In this document: piece after piece, positions 1 to 22,013 of the stretch
Layout of the letters: every line of letters starts with the position of its first letter
Numbering within the stretch: position 1 is the stretch's first letter
Origin: Luidia sarsii
Lineage: Eukaryota; Echinodermata; Asteroidea; Paxillosida; Luidiidae
DNA length: 64,000 bases
Direction of reading: 5' to 3'
Assembly: GCA_949987565.1 (NCBI GenBank)
Contig: OX465102.1
Coordinates: 24,466,760-24,530,759 of the forward strand
Made by a program: the position numbers and the translations under genes
Notes under the pieces: model-generated
Seen by the model: only the letters and a program-made list of their open reading frames with translations
What the model was told of the DNA's origin: nothing
Databases searched by the model: none

Positions 1-10227
<10,227 letters not shown>

Positions 10228-11803
10228 AGAAGGGTCGTTCCCCCCCTCTCCCCCTGAGGAAACCAGGCAAGGCAAGCCAGCAAGTGCTTAATCCAATTCA
10301 TACCACACCCACAGTTCAGCGTCAGTGAGATGAAGGACTAGAAAAGGGTCCCCCAGGAAACCAGGCAAGGCAAGCCAGCAAGTGCTTAATCCAATTCATA
10401 CCACACCCACAGTTTAGCGTCAGCGAGATGAAGGACTAGAAAAGGGTCTCCCAGGAAACCAGGCAAGGCAAGCCAGCAAGTGCTTAATCCAATTCATACC
10501 ACACCCACAGACCAGCGTCAGTGAGATGGAGGACTAGAAAAGGGTCCCCCAGGAAACCAGGCAAGGCAAGCCAGCAAGTGCTTAATCCAATTCATACCAC
10601 ACCCACAGTTTAGCGTCAGCGAGATGAAGGACTAGAAAAGGGTCTCCCAGGAAACCAGGCAAGGCAAGCCAGCAAGTGCTTAATCCAATTCATACCACAC
10701 CCACAGTTCAGCGTCAGTGAGATGGAGGACTAGAAAAGGGTCCCCCAGGAAATCAGGCAGGGCAAGCCAGCAAGTGCTTAATCCAACTCATACCACACCC
10801 ACAGTTCAGCATCAGTGAGATGGAGGACTGGAAAAGGGTCTCCCAGGAAACCAGGCAGGGCAAGCCAGCAAGTGCTTAATCCAATTCATACCACACCCAC
10901 AGTTCAGCGTCAGTGAGATGGAGGACTAGAAAAGGGTCCCCCAGGAAACCAGGCAGGGCAAGCCAGCAAGTGCTTAATCCAATTCATACCACACCCACAG
11001 TTCAGCGTCAGTGAGATGGAGGACTAGAAAAGGGTCCCCCAGGAAACCAGGCAGGGCAAGCCAGCAAGTGCTTAATCCAATTCATACCACACCCACAGTT
11101 CAGCGTCAGTGAGATGGAGGACTAGAAAAGGTTCCCCTAGGAAATCAGGCAGGGCAAGCCAGCAAGTGCTTAATCCAACTCATACCACACCCACAGTTCA
11201 GCATCAGTGAGATGGAGGACTGGAAAAGGGTCTCCCAGGAAACCAGGCAGGGCAAGCCAGCAAGTGCTTAATCCAATTCATACCACACTCACAGTTCAGC
11301 GTCAGTGAGATGGAGGACTAGAAAAGGGTCCCCCAGGAAATCAGGCAGGGCAAGCCAGCAAGTGCTTAATCCAACTCATACCACACCCACAGTTCAGCAT
11401 CAGTGAGATGGAGGACTAGAAAAGGGTCCCCCAGGAAACCAGGCAAGACAAGCCAGCAAGTGCTTAATCCAATTCATACCACACCCACAGTTCAGCGTCA
11501 GTGAGATGGAGGACTAGAAAAGGGTCCCCCAGGAAACCAGGCAGGGCAAGCCAGCAAGTGCTTAATCCAACTCATACCACACCCACAGTTCAGCATCAGT
11601 GAGATGGAGGACTGGAAAAGGGTCTCCCAGGAAACCAGGCAGGGCAAGCCAGCAAGTGCTTAATCCAATTCATACCACACCCACAGTTTAGCGTCAGCGA
11701 GATGGAGGACTAGAAAAGGGTCCCCCAGGAAACCAGGCAGGGCAAGCCAGCAAGTGCTAAATCCAATTTATGCCAGGTCCATACTTCAGTGTCAGTGACC
11801 ACC
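10228..11803 (+). repeat. 98-bp tandem array directly after the ABCE1 stop codon
   Basis: Sixteen copies: the anchor AGTGCTTAATCC occurs every 98 bp from 10283 to 11753 (15 exact intervals). The first unit has 16 extra bases. Each unit contains GAGATGGAGGACTAGAAAAG or a near variant, resembling the end of the ABCE1 frame (ATGGAGGATTAGAGAAG at 10216-10232). Probably within the ABCE1 3' UTR. Confidence 0.93.
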
Positions 11804-12824
11804 ATGGGGGGGGGAAGGATATTCAATAGGGTAAGTTCATACATGGGACTAACTCGAATGGGTTAGCCTGACTGACACAAGTTTGGACACAAATATTTTT
11901 TTACAGCATGGGACTAAATTCAAAGCTAACCCGATTGAGGTTAGCCTGAAAGATAAGTGGGTCTAGTCCTGCTCCCATGCCCTGTAGGTGTTCCTTTACG
12001 ACCCACCTCCCACTTTGTTATCGTTTGGACAAGGCTTACCCAGTCCCCATCCCACACAATCTGGTGCTGGTGGCCCCTAGTGGGTTGTGTAATTATCGGT
12101 GTTAGAGGTATCGTATGAACGTAAGGTGAACTTGGACTTTGCAGTCAGCAACGGAAGATCAGCTGTTGGAGATCGTTTCTTGTCATGAACGGTATTTGAA
12201 GCACTAATCAGTTCTGGATGAAATCAGGATGAAAGGAATGTTTTCGTTTGAAAAAATTGGACAATAATTCATTGTGATACACTGGACCGGAGACCACCGG
12301 CACATCGCAACACCACCGGCGCTTTGAATTCTGAGGGCTTGGTGGGCAGTGGTGAAAGAAGGATAGTTCTTGCTGGTTGCTTTTTCAGAATTGCACATAC
12401 TCACAAACGAGAACTTTGCATGGTATCACTGCAAATCTTTTACTCGTGCTATTCTCACCATGAAAACCTTCAAATCTTCTTTGGCTTGCTTCACTCGGGG
12501 ACCGTTTTGTCTTTTGTGACTTGGCAGCAAAACTGTGAGGGGCAACCCCCCCAAAAAGACTTAAAGTGCAAAGAACCGAACTGAACTACCCTCTTGATCA
12601 TAAGGATATGGATTTCATGAACTGGGAAGTTTAGGAATCGGGGTCGGGAAATGCTTGTTGCTTAGATCATCGAGACAAATCTGTTATGGATGTTGTTCAT
12701 TTCAAAGTTCTTCTTGTTTTACCTTCACCAAGAGATTTTGGGTTCTTTGTGGGGATATGATTACGTAGTTTATTGCCTAGATGTATGATTTTTTTTTTGC
12801 ATCAGTGAGAATGTATCATAGATA

Positions 12825-12995
12825 TAACATGATGTTTGCATCAAGGAGAATGTAATTCATTGAGGTTTGCCCTGCTCAGTGCTTTGCCTGATGCCTGATG
12901 AACAAAGTTCAGGCAGCTCGGGTAGGATTTGAACCCGCGACTTCTGCTTTCTATTGCAGACGTGAATGTGATTTTGATTTTCAAATTGGTATTCA
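12825..12995 (-). mobile_element. SINE-2 copy
   Basis: Reverse-strand B box GGGTTCAAATCC next to the tail with AGGCATCAGGCAAAGCACTG and the distal part CCTTGATGCAAACATCATG also seen at 2010-2040. Confidence 0.7.
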
Positions 12996-13198
12996 TCCGA
13001 GTTTGATTTAAAAAAAACCTTCTACCAGGAAGATGGCATTTCAGCGAGTTCCTTGGTGGACTTCATCTTTGACTTCCAATTGCACAGCAGTGAGTCCTCA
13101 GATTTGGATTTGGCAGAGGCCTAACTGAAGAAAACAAACAAATGAGAAAAATGTTCCGTCTCTTTTTGGAAAGAAGACTCTCCGCATGCACCAAGTCA

Positions 13199-13433
13199 GG
13201 GGCCAATTTCATGGAGCCGCTGAAGCACGAAAATCCGCTAAGCATGAAAAGTCTTCCTAGCAGGATAACAGACTGCATTGTCGAGTGAGGTTAGTTACTT
13301 TGGACTTGTATTCCACCCTCCTTTTCTTTGTATGAAACAAAAGTGAAATTTGAGTCTGCAAGCTGATCTTATGAATCATGATATTTTGTGCTTAAGCAGA
13401 TTTTGGTGCTTTAGCAACTCCATGAAATTGGGC
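13199..13433. mobile_element. MITE with CCAATTTCATGGAG termini
   Basis: Left GGGGCCAATTTCATGGAG and right CTCCATGAAATTGGGC are inverted repeats, with CTTAAGCA / GCTGAAGCA-type subterminal motifs. Lone ends of the same family occur near 18210-18226 and 55380-55400. Target duplication ambiguous (TCA or CAGG). Confidence 0.65.
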
Positions 13434-15999
13434 TCAGGTCTATTTTAAGAGAAAGTGCATACCGTACTTGAAGAGATAGTGTATACGTGATTGAATGTTA
13501 ATTTTATAAAAGACTTGAGTGCAATGCGTCCTCCCAACCCAAGAGTTTGATTTGTCTCTTTTTTCAAAAGTAACATTTCAGAAACGAGAAATATCATTCT
13601 CATCATGTCTGCATTTTCTCCTCTGAATGCTGAATTCTTTGTTTCAGCTTAAAAAAAATGACATTGCTTTTGTCCAACATTTGGAGGCCGTGATTATTTT
13701 TTTTTTGCAGATTTGCAGATTTTGAAAATAAAGGCCAATTTATATGAGACTTAAACCACTAGGATGAACTATCCCACTGAAGTGTACTTTGGAAACAAAA
13801 TAAGGCCCCTGCTGACGTTTGTGTATATTCTACTGCTAAATTCTTATAGCTTACTGATATTAAAATGTAAAGACATTTTTTGTGTAATAATATGGTTCAG
13901 TTGTTTTTCCCTGCTCAATTGTAAAAAAAAAAAAGTGTATTATCTAAGACAGCCTCACAGGAATAAAGGATATTTTTATCCTTGTCCGCACCAACTTTAA
14001 TAAGGACGCTGACTGAACGTTTTGATTCACAGAAGCAGGATTTGAGTTCCTCTGTTGGTTTTAAGAATTCCCACCCATGTCCAAGAACTATCAGTGAGAA
14101 TTCAATTCACTTATGGTAGTTTGTATGTATTTATTGCCTTTGGAGGGGAACCCCCCCCCCCATCCCCTGGTGATTTGTGTGTGTGAGCGTCAATCTAGTG
14201 CCTTGTGGAGACCTAGTCCAATAGGTTGAATCATGGTTGAATAGATCTCCACAGGGAAATTGTAAAGGTGTAAAGGTCTCCACAAGGTTTTCACAAAACT
14301 GGTATTTGGACAGAACTTAAAACCGGGAAATTTGTGATGGGTAAGAATCTGTCACAAATTGGAGTGTTAAATAAGGGACATACGGTCCAAATTTCTACCC
14401 AGAAAAGTGAATGTGGCTGAAATGGGAGCATTTTTAAAACATTAGGTTGTATAGTGCACCAGAACAAAGCAATGTCTCCACAAGGATACAAGAATGAGCA
14501 TAGGGAACTCCATAGGGAGTTCATTACACCTCCATGAGTACACCAGACTGGACTGTGCACTGTTTGTTCATGTGGCTGTTGCTTTGGTGCCACACTTGAC
14601 TGACAGGCGATAATGACTCCTGGTAGGCCAGCTGTGGGTGGACTGGAGGAGGGTGGCATGCCACCACATCTAATCATGAGCCTGGGGTCGAGCTCAACTT
14701 GCAGAAATTGCAGGGGGGAGGGTTTGCTCTGCATCTGTCTTCTCGCACAAATTTTGCTCTGTGGAACTCACCTTATAGCTTTATTTCAATTCAGGAACCT
14801 TTGTTTACTTGCAAAGTGTCTGGCACCCATCTCGCCCCGTTAATGTTTTAAGTGACCTCAGTCTGGTGCCTGCATGACCAAAATGTTTATGTTCAAACGA
14901 GTCTTAACCTCACACAATTTTGGACAGTATCAAGGGTCCATGATATAAGAATCTGAACCATATTCAAGTCGTGTGCATTTATGAAAATAAACATGTGTAG
15001 TCTGGAATTAAACTTAAAAGCCAGATTTGACCTAAAAGCAAGTGTTCGTTTGTGTGTTTTGTTTTTGGTTCTTAACATTTATGCCAAGGTGTCTGGTATA
15101 AAAACCATTAATTTGTGATCAGCTCCACAAAAATGGGTATTAAGGAACTTTTTTTTTTAAATGAGTGATGTACAGTTTTATTATCAGCTTCAAACCTACA
15201 CCAAATTGAAGCTGATACAGTGTAACTAATTCAGCTGTGTACATCTCTTTTTGTTTCTTTTTTTTTAATATTAAAAGGCCCTTCCAACTCCTACAACATC
15301 ATTATAAATGTATGTACAGTGGAACGTAGCTATAATGAATGGTGATATTCCGAACATTCGGCTATAACGAACATGCCATTCAGCTCCCGATGTATATGTC
15401 CATGCATCATCTATTATGGCAACTGCTCTAACGAACGAAACAAAATTCATGGACAATTTTGCAATTTGAAAACAAAAAATAATGTTGTAAGTAGTTTGTT
15501 CAGAAAAGAACATTTTCATGTTTACAAAATCAAGACAATTGACACAAAGACACTAAGAACTCACTGCCCACTGGCTTAATTTTTGTTGTCATGTTTATTG
15601 TTTTGTACATTTTGAATTCTACTTGTAGTAATACATTTTGTGTTCATTCTATAGCCGTAATAGTTTGTACCCAAAATGATACAGTCAATATGATTATTGT
15701 TTTGCAATGAAAAGATTAGAAATTAGAATGCAAATACAAAGAAAACTGCTCATGACGGTGTGGAAGAAATACCCACTTCGGTCAAGATTTCATGCAGTTT
15801 TTTCTACAAATTTCCCGACCCTCTGGAAAAAAAAACATCCAGACAGGTTTGAAATACTCAATAGTCTACTGCCGACTCCCCAAAGCATTGAGTTACCTAA
15901 ACTTCAGAGCCACACACTCCTAAAAAGAGATGACTTACATGGTGTCACGGCAGATTTTCCCTGCAAATACTCAATAGTCTAGCAATTTCGGTAGCCTGG

Positions 16000-16110
16000 C
16001 TGAAAAATTGGCAAAGAAAACTTTGACTGGATTGAGACTTGAACACGAGACCTCTGGATTAACATACAAGTGCTATTCCATCTGAGCTATCCAGCCCTTA
16101 GATGGTGGCC
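16000..16110 (-). mobile_element. SINE-1, tRNA-derived
   Basis: On the - strand: GGGCTGGATAGCTCAGATGG (A box) and GTCTCGTGTTCAAGTC (B box), followed by AAAGTTTTCTTTGCCAATTT. Anticodon loop is over-long, so not a functional tRNA. Other copies: 29110-29220, 35845-35960, 37705-37805, and 52710-52830 reversed. Confidence 0.75.
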
Positions 16111-16413
16111 TTCCCTAATAGTTGACGAGTCTTCGATCATTTCAACTTTTGAAGTGACATGAGGGACGAAGAAGCAATCTTTATCAAGGGTTGTTTTAAT
16201 TTTTTTAGGGAAGGGCAGCTAAATGGCTCGGTCAACCAGGATCCTTATTCTAATCCAATCTTGAACCACAGTTGACCTCCCACACACAACTTATGACTCA
16301 AGGCTACTTTATATGATTTAGCAGAACATCTTTAAGATATTATGCCCCCTCCCCCCAAATAAGAAAAAATAATATTAATAAGTATGGGCCATCACGGTAA
16401 TACTGTAATCTCA

Positions 16414-16690
16414 AAAGTTAGAGGGCCTGATGTTTCAATCCTAGCAGGACCTTTCTCAAGGGCAAAGTGACAAGGACATACACAGACAGTCAGGGGAAGG
16501 AAAGCCCTGACACACATGGCAGAGGAACGACAAAAGGGAAGGGAGTGGGATGAAGATGTACACACGAAGGGAGGGGAGATCTATAAGGGAAATCAAACAA
16601 ATAGGTTAGGGAGGATCAAAGGGACAGAATTGAGGTGGGAGATCAAAGGAGAAAGGGACTGGGAAGATGAAAGAAAACAAGGATTAATGA
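16414..16690 (-). repeat. Long copy of the family H repeat
   Basis: Begins with AGAGGGCCTGATGTTTCAAT and continues through the purine-rich tail (GACAAGGACATACACAGACA...) shared with 24236-24530, 44395-44640 and 50755-51000. Confidence 0.75.
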
Positions 16691-16701
16691 ACTGAGGATT
16701 A

Positions 16702-17053
16702 AGCCGCATTTCCAGTGTTCAAAGTAATCGAGACGGTTACTTCCCACTTCAAGTCCAGTTAACAGCCCAGTTAAATTTCCTCTCGGTTACTTTTACCGGC
16801 CAATCTCTGCCCAGTAAAAGTGACCAGGAAAGTTTAACCGAGCCGATTAGTCCTGTGGAAACGCACCACTCGGTAAAATGAGACTCGGCGTACACGCACT
16901 GTGCACACATAATTTTTGCCAACTCGGTTACTTTAACCATCAGCTCGGTTAAATTGACCGACTCAAAAGTCCAAGTGCGAACGACGGTCAAATTTAACCA
17001 TTGGAAATTTAACCATCGTCTCGGTTAAATTTTAGTCCAGTGGAAATGTGGCT
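16702..17053. mobile_element. PIF/Harbinger-like MITE, 352 bp
   Basis: Termini AGCCGCATTTCCA and (inverted) AGCCACATTTCCA, flanked by a direct TTA at 16699-16701 and 17054-17056, the 3-bp TWA duplication typical of PIF/Harbinger. CTCGGTTA / TAACCGAG motifs recur in both directions. It lies 75 bp downstream of the MCTS1 stop, in its 3' flank. Confidence 0.8.
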
Positions 17054-17127
17054 TTAGTCAATACTGTGACAGCCCATACTTAACTTTCACCGTATTTGAA
17101 TTAAGAAAACTTTGGATCCCCAAGAGT

Positions 17128-20100
17128 TTATTTCTTTATTGAATTCATCACCCAAAGCCCGTCTAGTAAGTAGTGGACGTTTTCCACGCCGACGCCCTTG
17201 TTCACCCTTTTGCTGTAATGGGAGGGGTAGAAAAAAAGAATATCACAGTAAGAGCAAGGGCTCGAGACGGCTAGAGGCCAGATAGGCCAATGGCCCTCCA
17301 CTGCCAATTCGTACTGGCCTTGGTGCTGCACAAAAGGTTCAACCCTTCAAGGCCATTTTCGGCCTGCCCCTTGATTTACATTGGCTAGAAATACAAATCT
17401 CATTTAAATTGAATGAACAAAGTATATATATACTATACAGTGGAACGTCGCTGTAACGAACATCCCGGGATCCATGAAAATTGTTTGGTATAGTGGTCGT
17501 TCGTTATAGCGGTTGCGGCCACAAATTTTGTACACAAAAATCAGGAGCCAAATGTTCAGTACATCGGCATTTATGATAGCGACGTTCCACTGTACTAGTG
17601 TATTCAATTGGAAACAGTTGCTTATAATTTAGTGCTTGTAAGAGGTAGCAAGGAATTTCTGCACTTAACAGAGCAATTTGAGTGTACAAGCAACAACAGA
17701 GGAAAAAGGAGGTTGTTTGTTGAATTTGACGACCTAAATATCAACGACAACCACAAGGTCTGGCAAAACCACTAGAAATATTTTCACTGACGCAGATTTG
17801 GGCAAGGCATTCAGAATTCAACCCTTAACGATGTTGCTTTACCCCCTTTGCTGAAATTTGTTTTAAAACACAGTAATTAGCAGATGACAACGCAAATATT
17901 TCTTTTGCATTCCAGTCAGGAAAGCAATTTGTGCATGCATGCAGAGATTCATTATTTCCTTACGGAGGCGAGAAATAATATTGGCCGAGTAAATGCTTTT
18001 TTTCTTTTCTTTTTTAAAAACATGGATTCATGGACCTGAAAAAGCATTGTGCTTGAAGCGAGTTGCCCTAAAAAGAATTTAAAAGGTGGAGCTAAAGTAA
18101 CAGCATTAAAATGAACAAGATTCATTCGGTGGTCATGTTGGTAACCCCTACCATGAAGCGTGGAATGTTTGCTTTCATGAGCACTGATTATAAGCCTACA
18201 ATAAGCAGAGCCATGAAATTGGGCCCTGATGATTTCGAGATACTTACATATCACCGCTGGACATCTTCATGATGCCGATGGCCAAGGCATGCTCCTTCCC
18301 CTCTGCCATTATTGCCTGGGTTTTTTAAAACTGATTCAGGAAATCTGCATCCATATCTTCATTAGACAACCCCCCCCCCATTATCTGTAGTCTTTGGAGA
18401 CAATCTTCACCACAACACTGTTGCTCACAAAAATACCAACCATTGGCTGCAAGAAATTGGTCAATAAACCATGATTGATAAAAATAATAACATTTGTTTT
18501 GCCTTTGAGAAAGGTCCTGCTAGGATCGAAACGTCAGGCCCACTAAATTTTAAAAATAATAATAATTTAATGTTTACAAACATTGACCGGAAACCCAAGC
18601 ATGCGCACTCATTGGTTGGCAAGATTTCCGGATTATCATAACTACGTACGGTAGGAGACATCCGGTGCTGTCTGATATTGACAAAATTACCGAAGATCAA
18701 TCCTATGTTCCAGATTCACAGGGCACAAATTTGACATCCTCTTGCAAACCAACTAGATTGTCAAGAGAAAGATATAACGACAAACCGTTGGTTAAATTTC
18801 AGAACGGAACAAGACGCTGATTTTTACAGTAGGCCTATGGGCCTCGGATTCAGGGAAACGGAAAATTGTTCGTTCCAAATCTCTTCTGTATCGTTTGCTG
18901 CACCAACAGCAACAGCAACTTAATACCACTTTCCATCACAGATTGGAACACCATTCAGGACAAATGAGAGTTGTTGTTGGGGTGCCAAGGCTAGGGGAAG
19001 TTCCGGTATTTTGTATCATGGTTGTGTCACTGCCAACCACAAATAGCGGATGTGCTTTGTCACGTGTCTTGTGAAGTGGCAAAAGAAAGGTCGATACTAA
19101 TTCAGACAGGGAAGTGAGTTTCAGAAAGGATACAACTGCTGAGTCTTTGTCAGCCGGCACCATGCTGGCCCCTGGGGAGGTCAGACCAGGGCACATGATG
19201 TTGGCCCCACTGAGCACAAACTGGATGGCTCCCCTGTCCACCTGCTGTTGAGGCAGGATGAAGGGATCTGTGAAGAGTGAGGGGAGGGGTTAGGGAAGAC
19301 TGAGTGCTCATTTAGAAGTTCTCCATGGAAAGTCCAACATAGTAACAATGTTTCTTGTCCTCATCATCCCCCACATCATCATCCTCATCACCACCACCAT
19401 CACCACCACCATCACTACCATCATCACTATCCTCACCATCACCATCACCACCACTATCGTCATTATCTACAAGCACCATCATTACCACCAGTACCACCAT
19501 CACTATCATTATCATCACCATTACCGCCATCACTACCGTAGTACCATTATCACCACCATTACCACCATCACTACCATTATCACCACCATTACCACCATCA
19601 TTACCATTATCATCACCATAACCACCATCACTACCATTACCACCACCATTACACTCCATCATTACCATTATCATCACCATAACCACCATCACTACCATTA
19701 TCACCACCATTACCTCCATCACTACCATCATCACTTACCACTCATCACTACCACTATCGTCATTATCTGCAAAAGACTACAATCACCACCACCACCATCA
19801 CTACCATTATCAACATTCACAGCTATCATCATTATCTACAATCACCATCATCACCACCATTACCACCATCACTACCATTATCACCACCATCATAAACACC
19901 ATCACCATCCTTCTTATCGCCATGGATCATTCACCACTTCACCATCTCCATCATTCACCACTATCAAAATCGCCATCATCACCACCACCACCACCACAAA
20001 CACCATCACTGCCGTCATCAACATCATCACCATTTCCACCATCACCATCATCACAACCACCATCACAATCACCATCACCTCCATCACCATCGTGCTCCCC

Positions 20101-21857
20101 ACCACCGTTTAACCACCACCGTTTCACCATTCTGAGAATAACTCACATTTATGCAGCAGTTTCAGTGTGGGCATGAAGTCGTCCCTCTGCTTGAAGAAGA
20201 CTGGTTCTCCCCCGACAGCTAAGATCTCAATGTGATCATGACTGAAATCAAAAGGAGTCAAAGTATTTAGGACCAATAAAATGGCAATAATTTAGCCCAT
20301 TTTTCTTTTAAAACGATAGACTCTGACTCTAGTTCTGGTATCAATGTAGCTAGAGTTACTGTAGCCCTTGTACTCTATTATTATTTTTTTTACTTGACCA
20401 GGACTTGACCCCCAGACCACTGGTTTTGCGTACCACCAGCTAAGATCTCAATGTGCAGCTGCAGCTACTGTAATGAACGGCCGCTTTACCAAACAATTTC
20501 CATGGATCCCGAGATGTTCGTTATAGCGACATTCCACTGTACTGAACCATGAGAAGTTGGGTTAAGATGGATCGTTAAGACCCCAAGGACACTGGCTCCT
20601 GGCTCTCGCACCATTTGATTAACTTGATGGGCTCCTTCTTGGGCAGAATCTGTTCCAGATAGTCCTTGATATCTGGGTACTTGTCCAGAAGCTTCTCCTT
20701 GATGCTCCGGATCACCGACGTCTTGACCTGATTCACCCCCGAGACGTTCTCCTTGCCGTTGAATCTGTCGTTGAAAACGGACAAAAAAGAGAGAGATGAC
20801 TTTAAAATCTGCTGCTGGAAAAAAAAGGGAAAAATTTTGGTTTATTACCCTCACTGTTAAAGGGTGGAAAAACATCTAAATCCACAACAGACCAACTAGT
20901 ATTAAGCCCTATTGTTATGTAAAAAAACGACACTGTCTGGCACAACCGCTTGCCAAAAAGATTCAAATATTTCCCAAAATCATGATTTTGTGACGCGGAT
21001 TAGTCTACTGGGTGATGGTGAGCAGAGACATGGGCATTCTGTATAGAACATGCACTCCACTTTTCCTACATATACATGTAATTATATGCGCCACACATAC
21101 ACACCACAAAATCATGACTTTTGGGAAAACTTTAAGTCCATTTTTTTTTCGGCAAGTGGGTGTGCCAGACCATGAATGTTGTCAATAATGCCTACATTAT
21201 AACAATTGGTGCCATGGGCATGGTGGTTTAAATTAATCCGGTTTTTTTATAGGGTTTTTTCCCCAAGACTTTTTATAGAGTATAATTAGTTTCTTGCCTG
21301 CCAAATCAGTGTTGGGATCTTTTCCATACTTAACTCTGTTCACATACAACTAACAAGAATGCACTGAAACATTTACAAGAATGGATTCAAACCCCAGCCC
21401 ATGGTTTTCACACCCCAGCACGGCTGCAGTGCAACTGCATTGTCACTTGAGGAAGTTCAGCTACCGTATTCAAACTCAAGGAAAGTCAAAGTAATCAAAC
21501 TGTATTCATGACAACTTATACTTATAGTTATATATCCCATTTCTTTGTGAGATTTTATTACGTTTTTATGGAACAAAAGCCAAACCCTCAAAAAATACTA
21601 CTACTAGTACTAGTATAACCATGATATAACTACCGTCTACCGAGCTCGGAGGGTAACTTTGCCTCGAACGCTGTCGAAAATAGCTTTAATTTTATGTTGG
21701 AATAAAAACCCGCATTTTGAGCGCAAACTACTCGAGTGATCTGAACGGGTTCTGGCCGAATGAGAAAGATTATTCTTTAAAATACAACTTATTCACCCGA
21801 TTTGGCTAGGATAAAAGGTCAACTTCACGCTTTTCTCTGTACTCACTTTTTAAACAT
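17128..21857 (-). CDS. MCTS1: MCTS1, translation reinitiation/recycling factor, complete
   Basis: Six coding exons on the - strand: 21857-21847 (ATG, only 11 nt), 20764-20612, 20241-20147, 19267-19134, 18315-18248 and 17212-17128 (stop 17130-17128). Lengths 11+153+95+134+68+85 = 546 nt, 181 residues plus stop, exactly the usual MCTS1 length. Every junction is GT-AG and restores frame. Recognisable stretches: [13 protein letters not shown] at the start, [20 protein letters not shown] across exons 2/3, and in the PUA domain (about residues 92-171) [17 protein letters not shown] and the end [18 protein letters not shown]. The exon-2 donor is TG|gtgcga; reading through it instead reaches an early stop, so splicing there is required. 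MCTS1 with DENR recruits or removes tRNA at the 40S subunit during reinitiation and recycling. Divergent from CWF19L2, convergent with ABCE1. Confidence 0.96.
17438..17592. mobile_element. pogo/Tc1-mariner-type MITE, 155 bp
   Basis: Ends CAGTGGAACGTCGC (left) and GCGACGTTCCACTG (right), flanked by TA at 17436-17437 and 17593-17594. Lies in the last MCTS1 intron. Family fragments: 15314-15375, 20462-20539 (right end followed by TA), 29058-29104 and 48729-48797. Confidence 0.82.
19345..20112 (+). repeat. (CAY)n trinucleotide-rich tract, about 770 bp
   Basis: Long run of CAC/CAT/ACC/ATC triplets in MCTS1 intron 3, ending about 35 bp from the exon 3 donor; GRT-rich in the MCTS1 sense. The 254-codon frame across it is low-complexity and not called. 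Confidence 0.93.
20933..21172. mobile_element. MITE with TCTGGCACAACC termini
   Basis: Left TCTGGCACAACCGCTTGCC and, inverted from the right, TCTGGCACACCCACTTGCC; internal AAATCATGATTTTGTG appears in both arms. In MCTS1 intron 1. The same family at 52057-54013 is the target of a larger insertion. Confidence 0.75.
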
Positions 21858-22013
21858 CTTGCACGGCTAGAAGAAAACTCGCCCAAAAGTCAAACATGTG
21901 CTCCAAGAAATCTTTGATGGGTAGACATGCGGTGCAGACGGACGAAATAAATAATTTCACTGACAAACAGCAGCGCCCTCTATTGGGAGGTAAGGACCTT
22001 CTACATTTTCAAG
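21858..22013. promoter_or_regulatory. Compact bidirectional promoter of MCTS1 and CWF19L2
   Basis: Only 156 bp separate the MCTS1 start codon (- strand) from the CWF19L2 start codon (+ strand), so both 5' UTRs and the shared promoter must lie here. Visible motifs: CAGCGCCCTCTATTGG at 21971-21986, close to a reversed CTCF core and containing an inverted CCAAT, and AAGATGGCGGC at 22011-22021, a match to the YY1 site, overlapping the CWF19L2 ATG. No TATA box seen. Motif roles are inferred. Confidence 0.7.

Larger units (their letters stand above)
11804..17127. other. ABCE1-MCTS1 convergent spacer and presumed 3' UTRs
   Basis: No gene recognised. Apart from the listed repeats it is A/T-rich unique-looking sequence. 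AATAAA hexamers on the + strand near 13728 and 13962 are possible ABCE1 poly(A) signals, without stronger support. A 147-codon - strand open frame at 14291-14734 has no recognisable domain and I do not call it. A pogo-type MITE end lies at 15314-15375. Confidence 0.5.

Noticed and set aside
14291..14734. 147-codon minus-strand open frame
   Set aside because: No domain, no splice partners, Pro/Ser-rich composition typical of chance frames in the ABCE1-MCTS1 spacer.
19348..20112. 254-codon His/Thr/Ile-rich plus-strand frame
   Set aside because: Produced by the (CAY)n tract inside an MCTS1 intron on the opposite strand.
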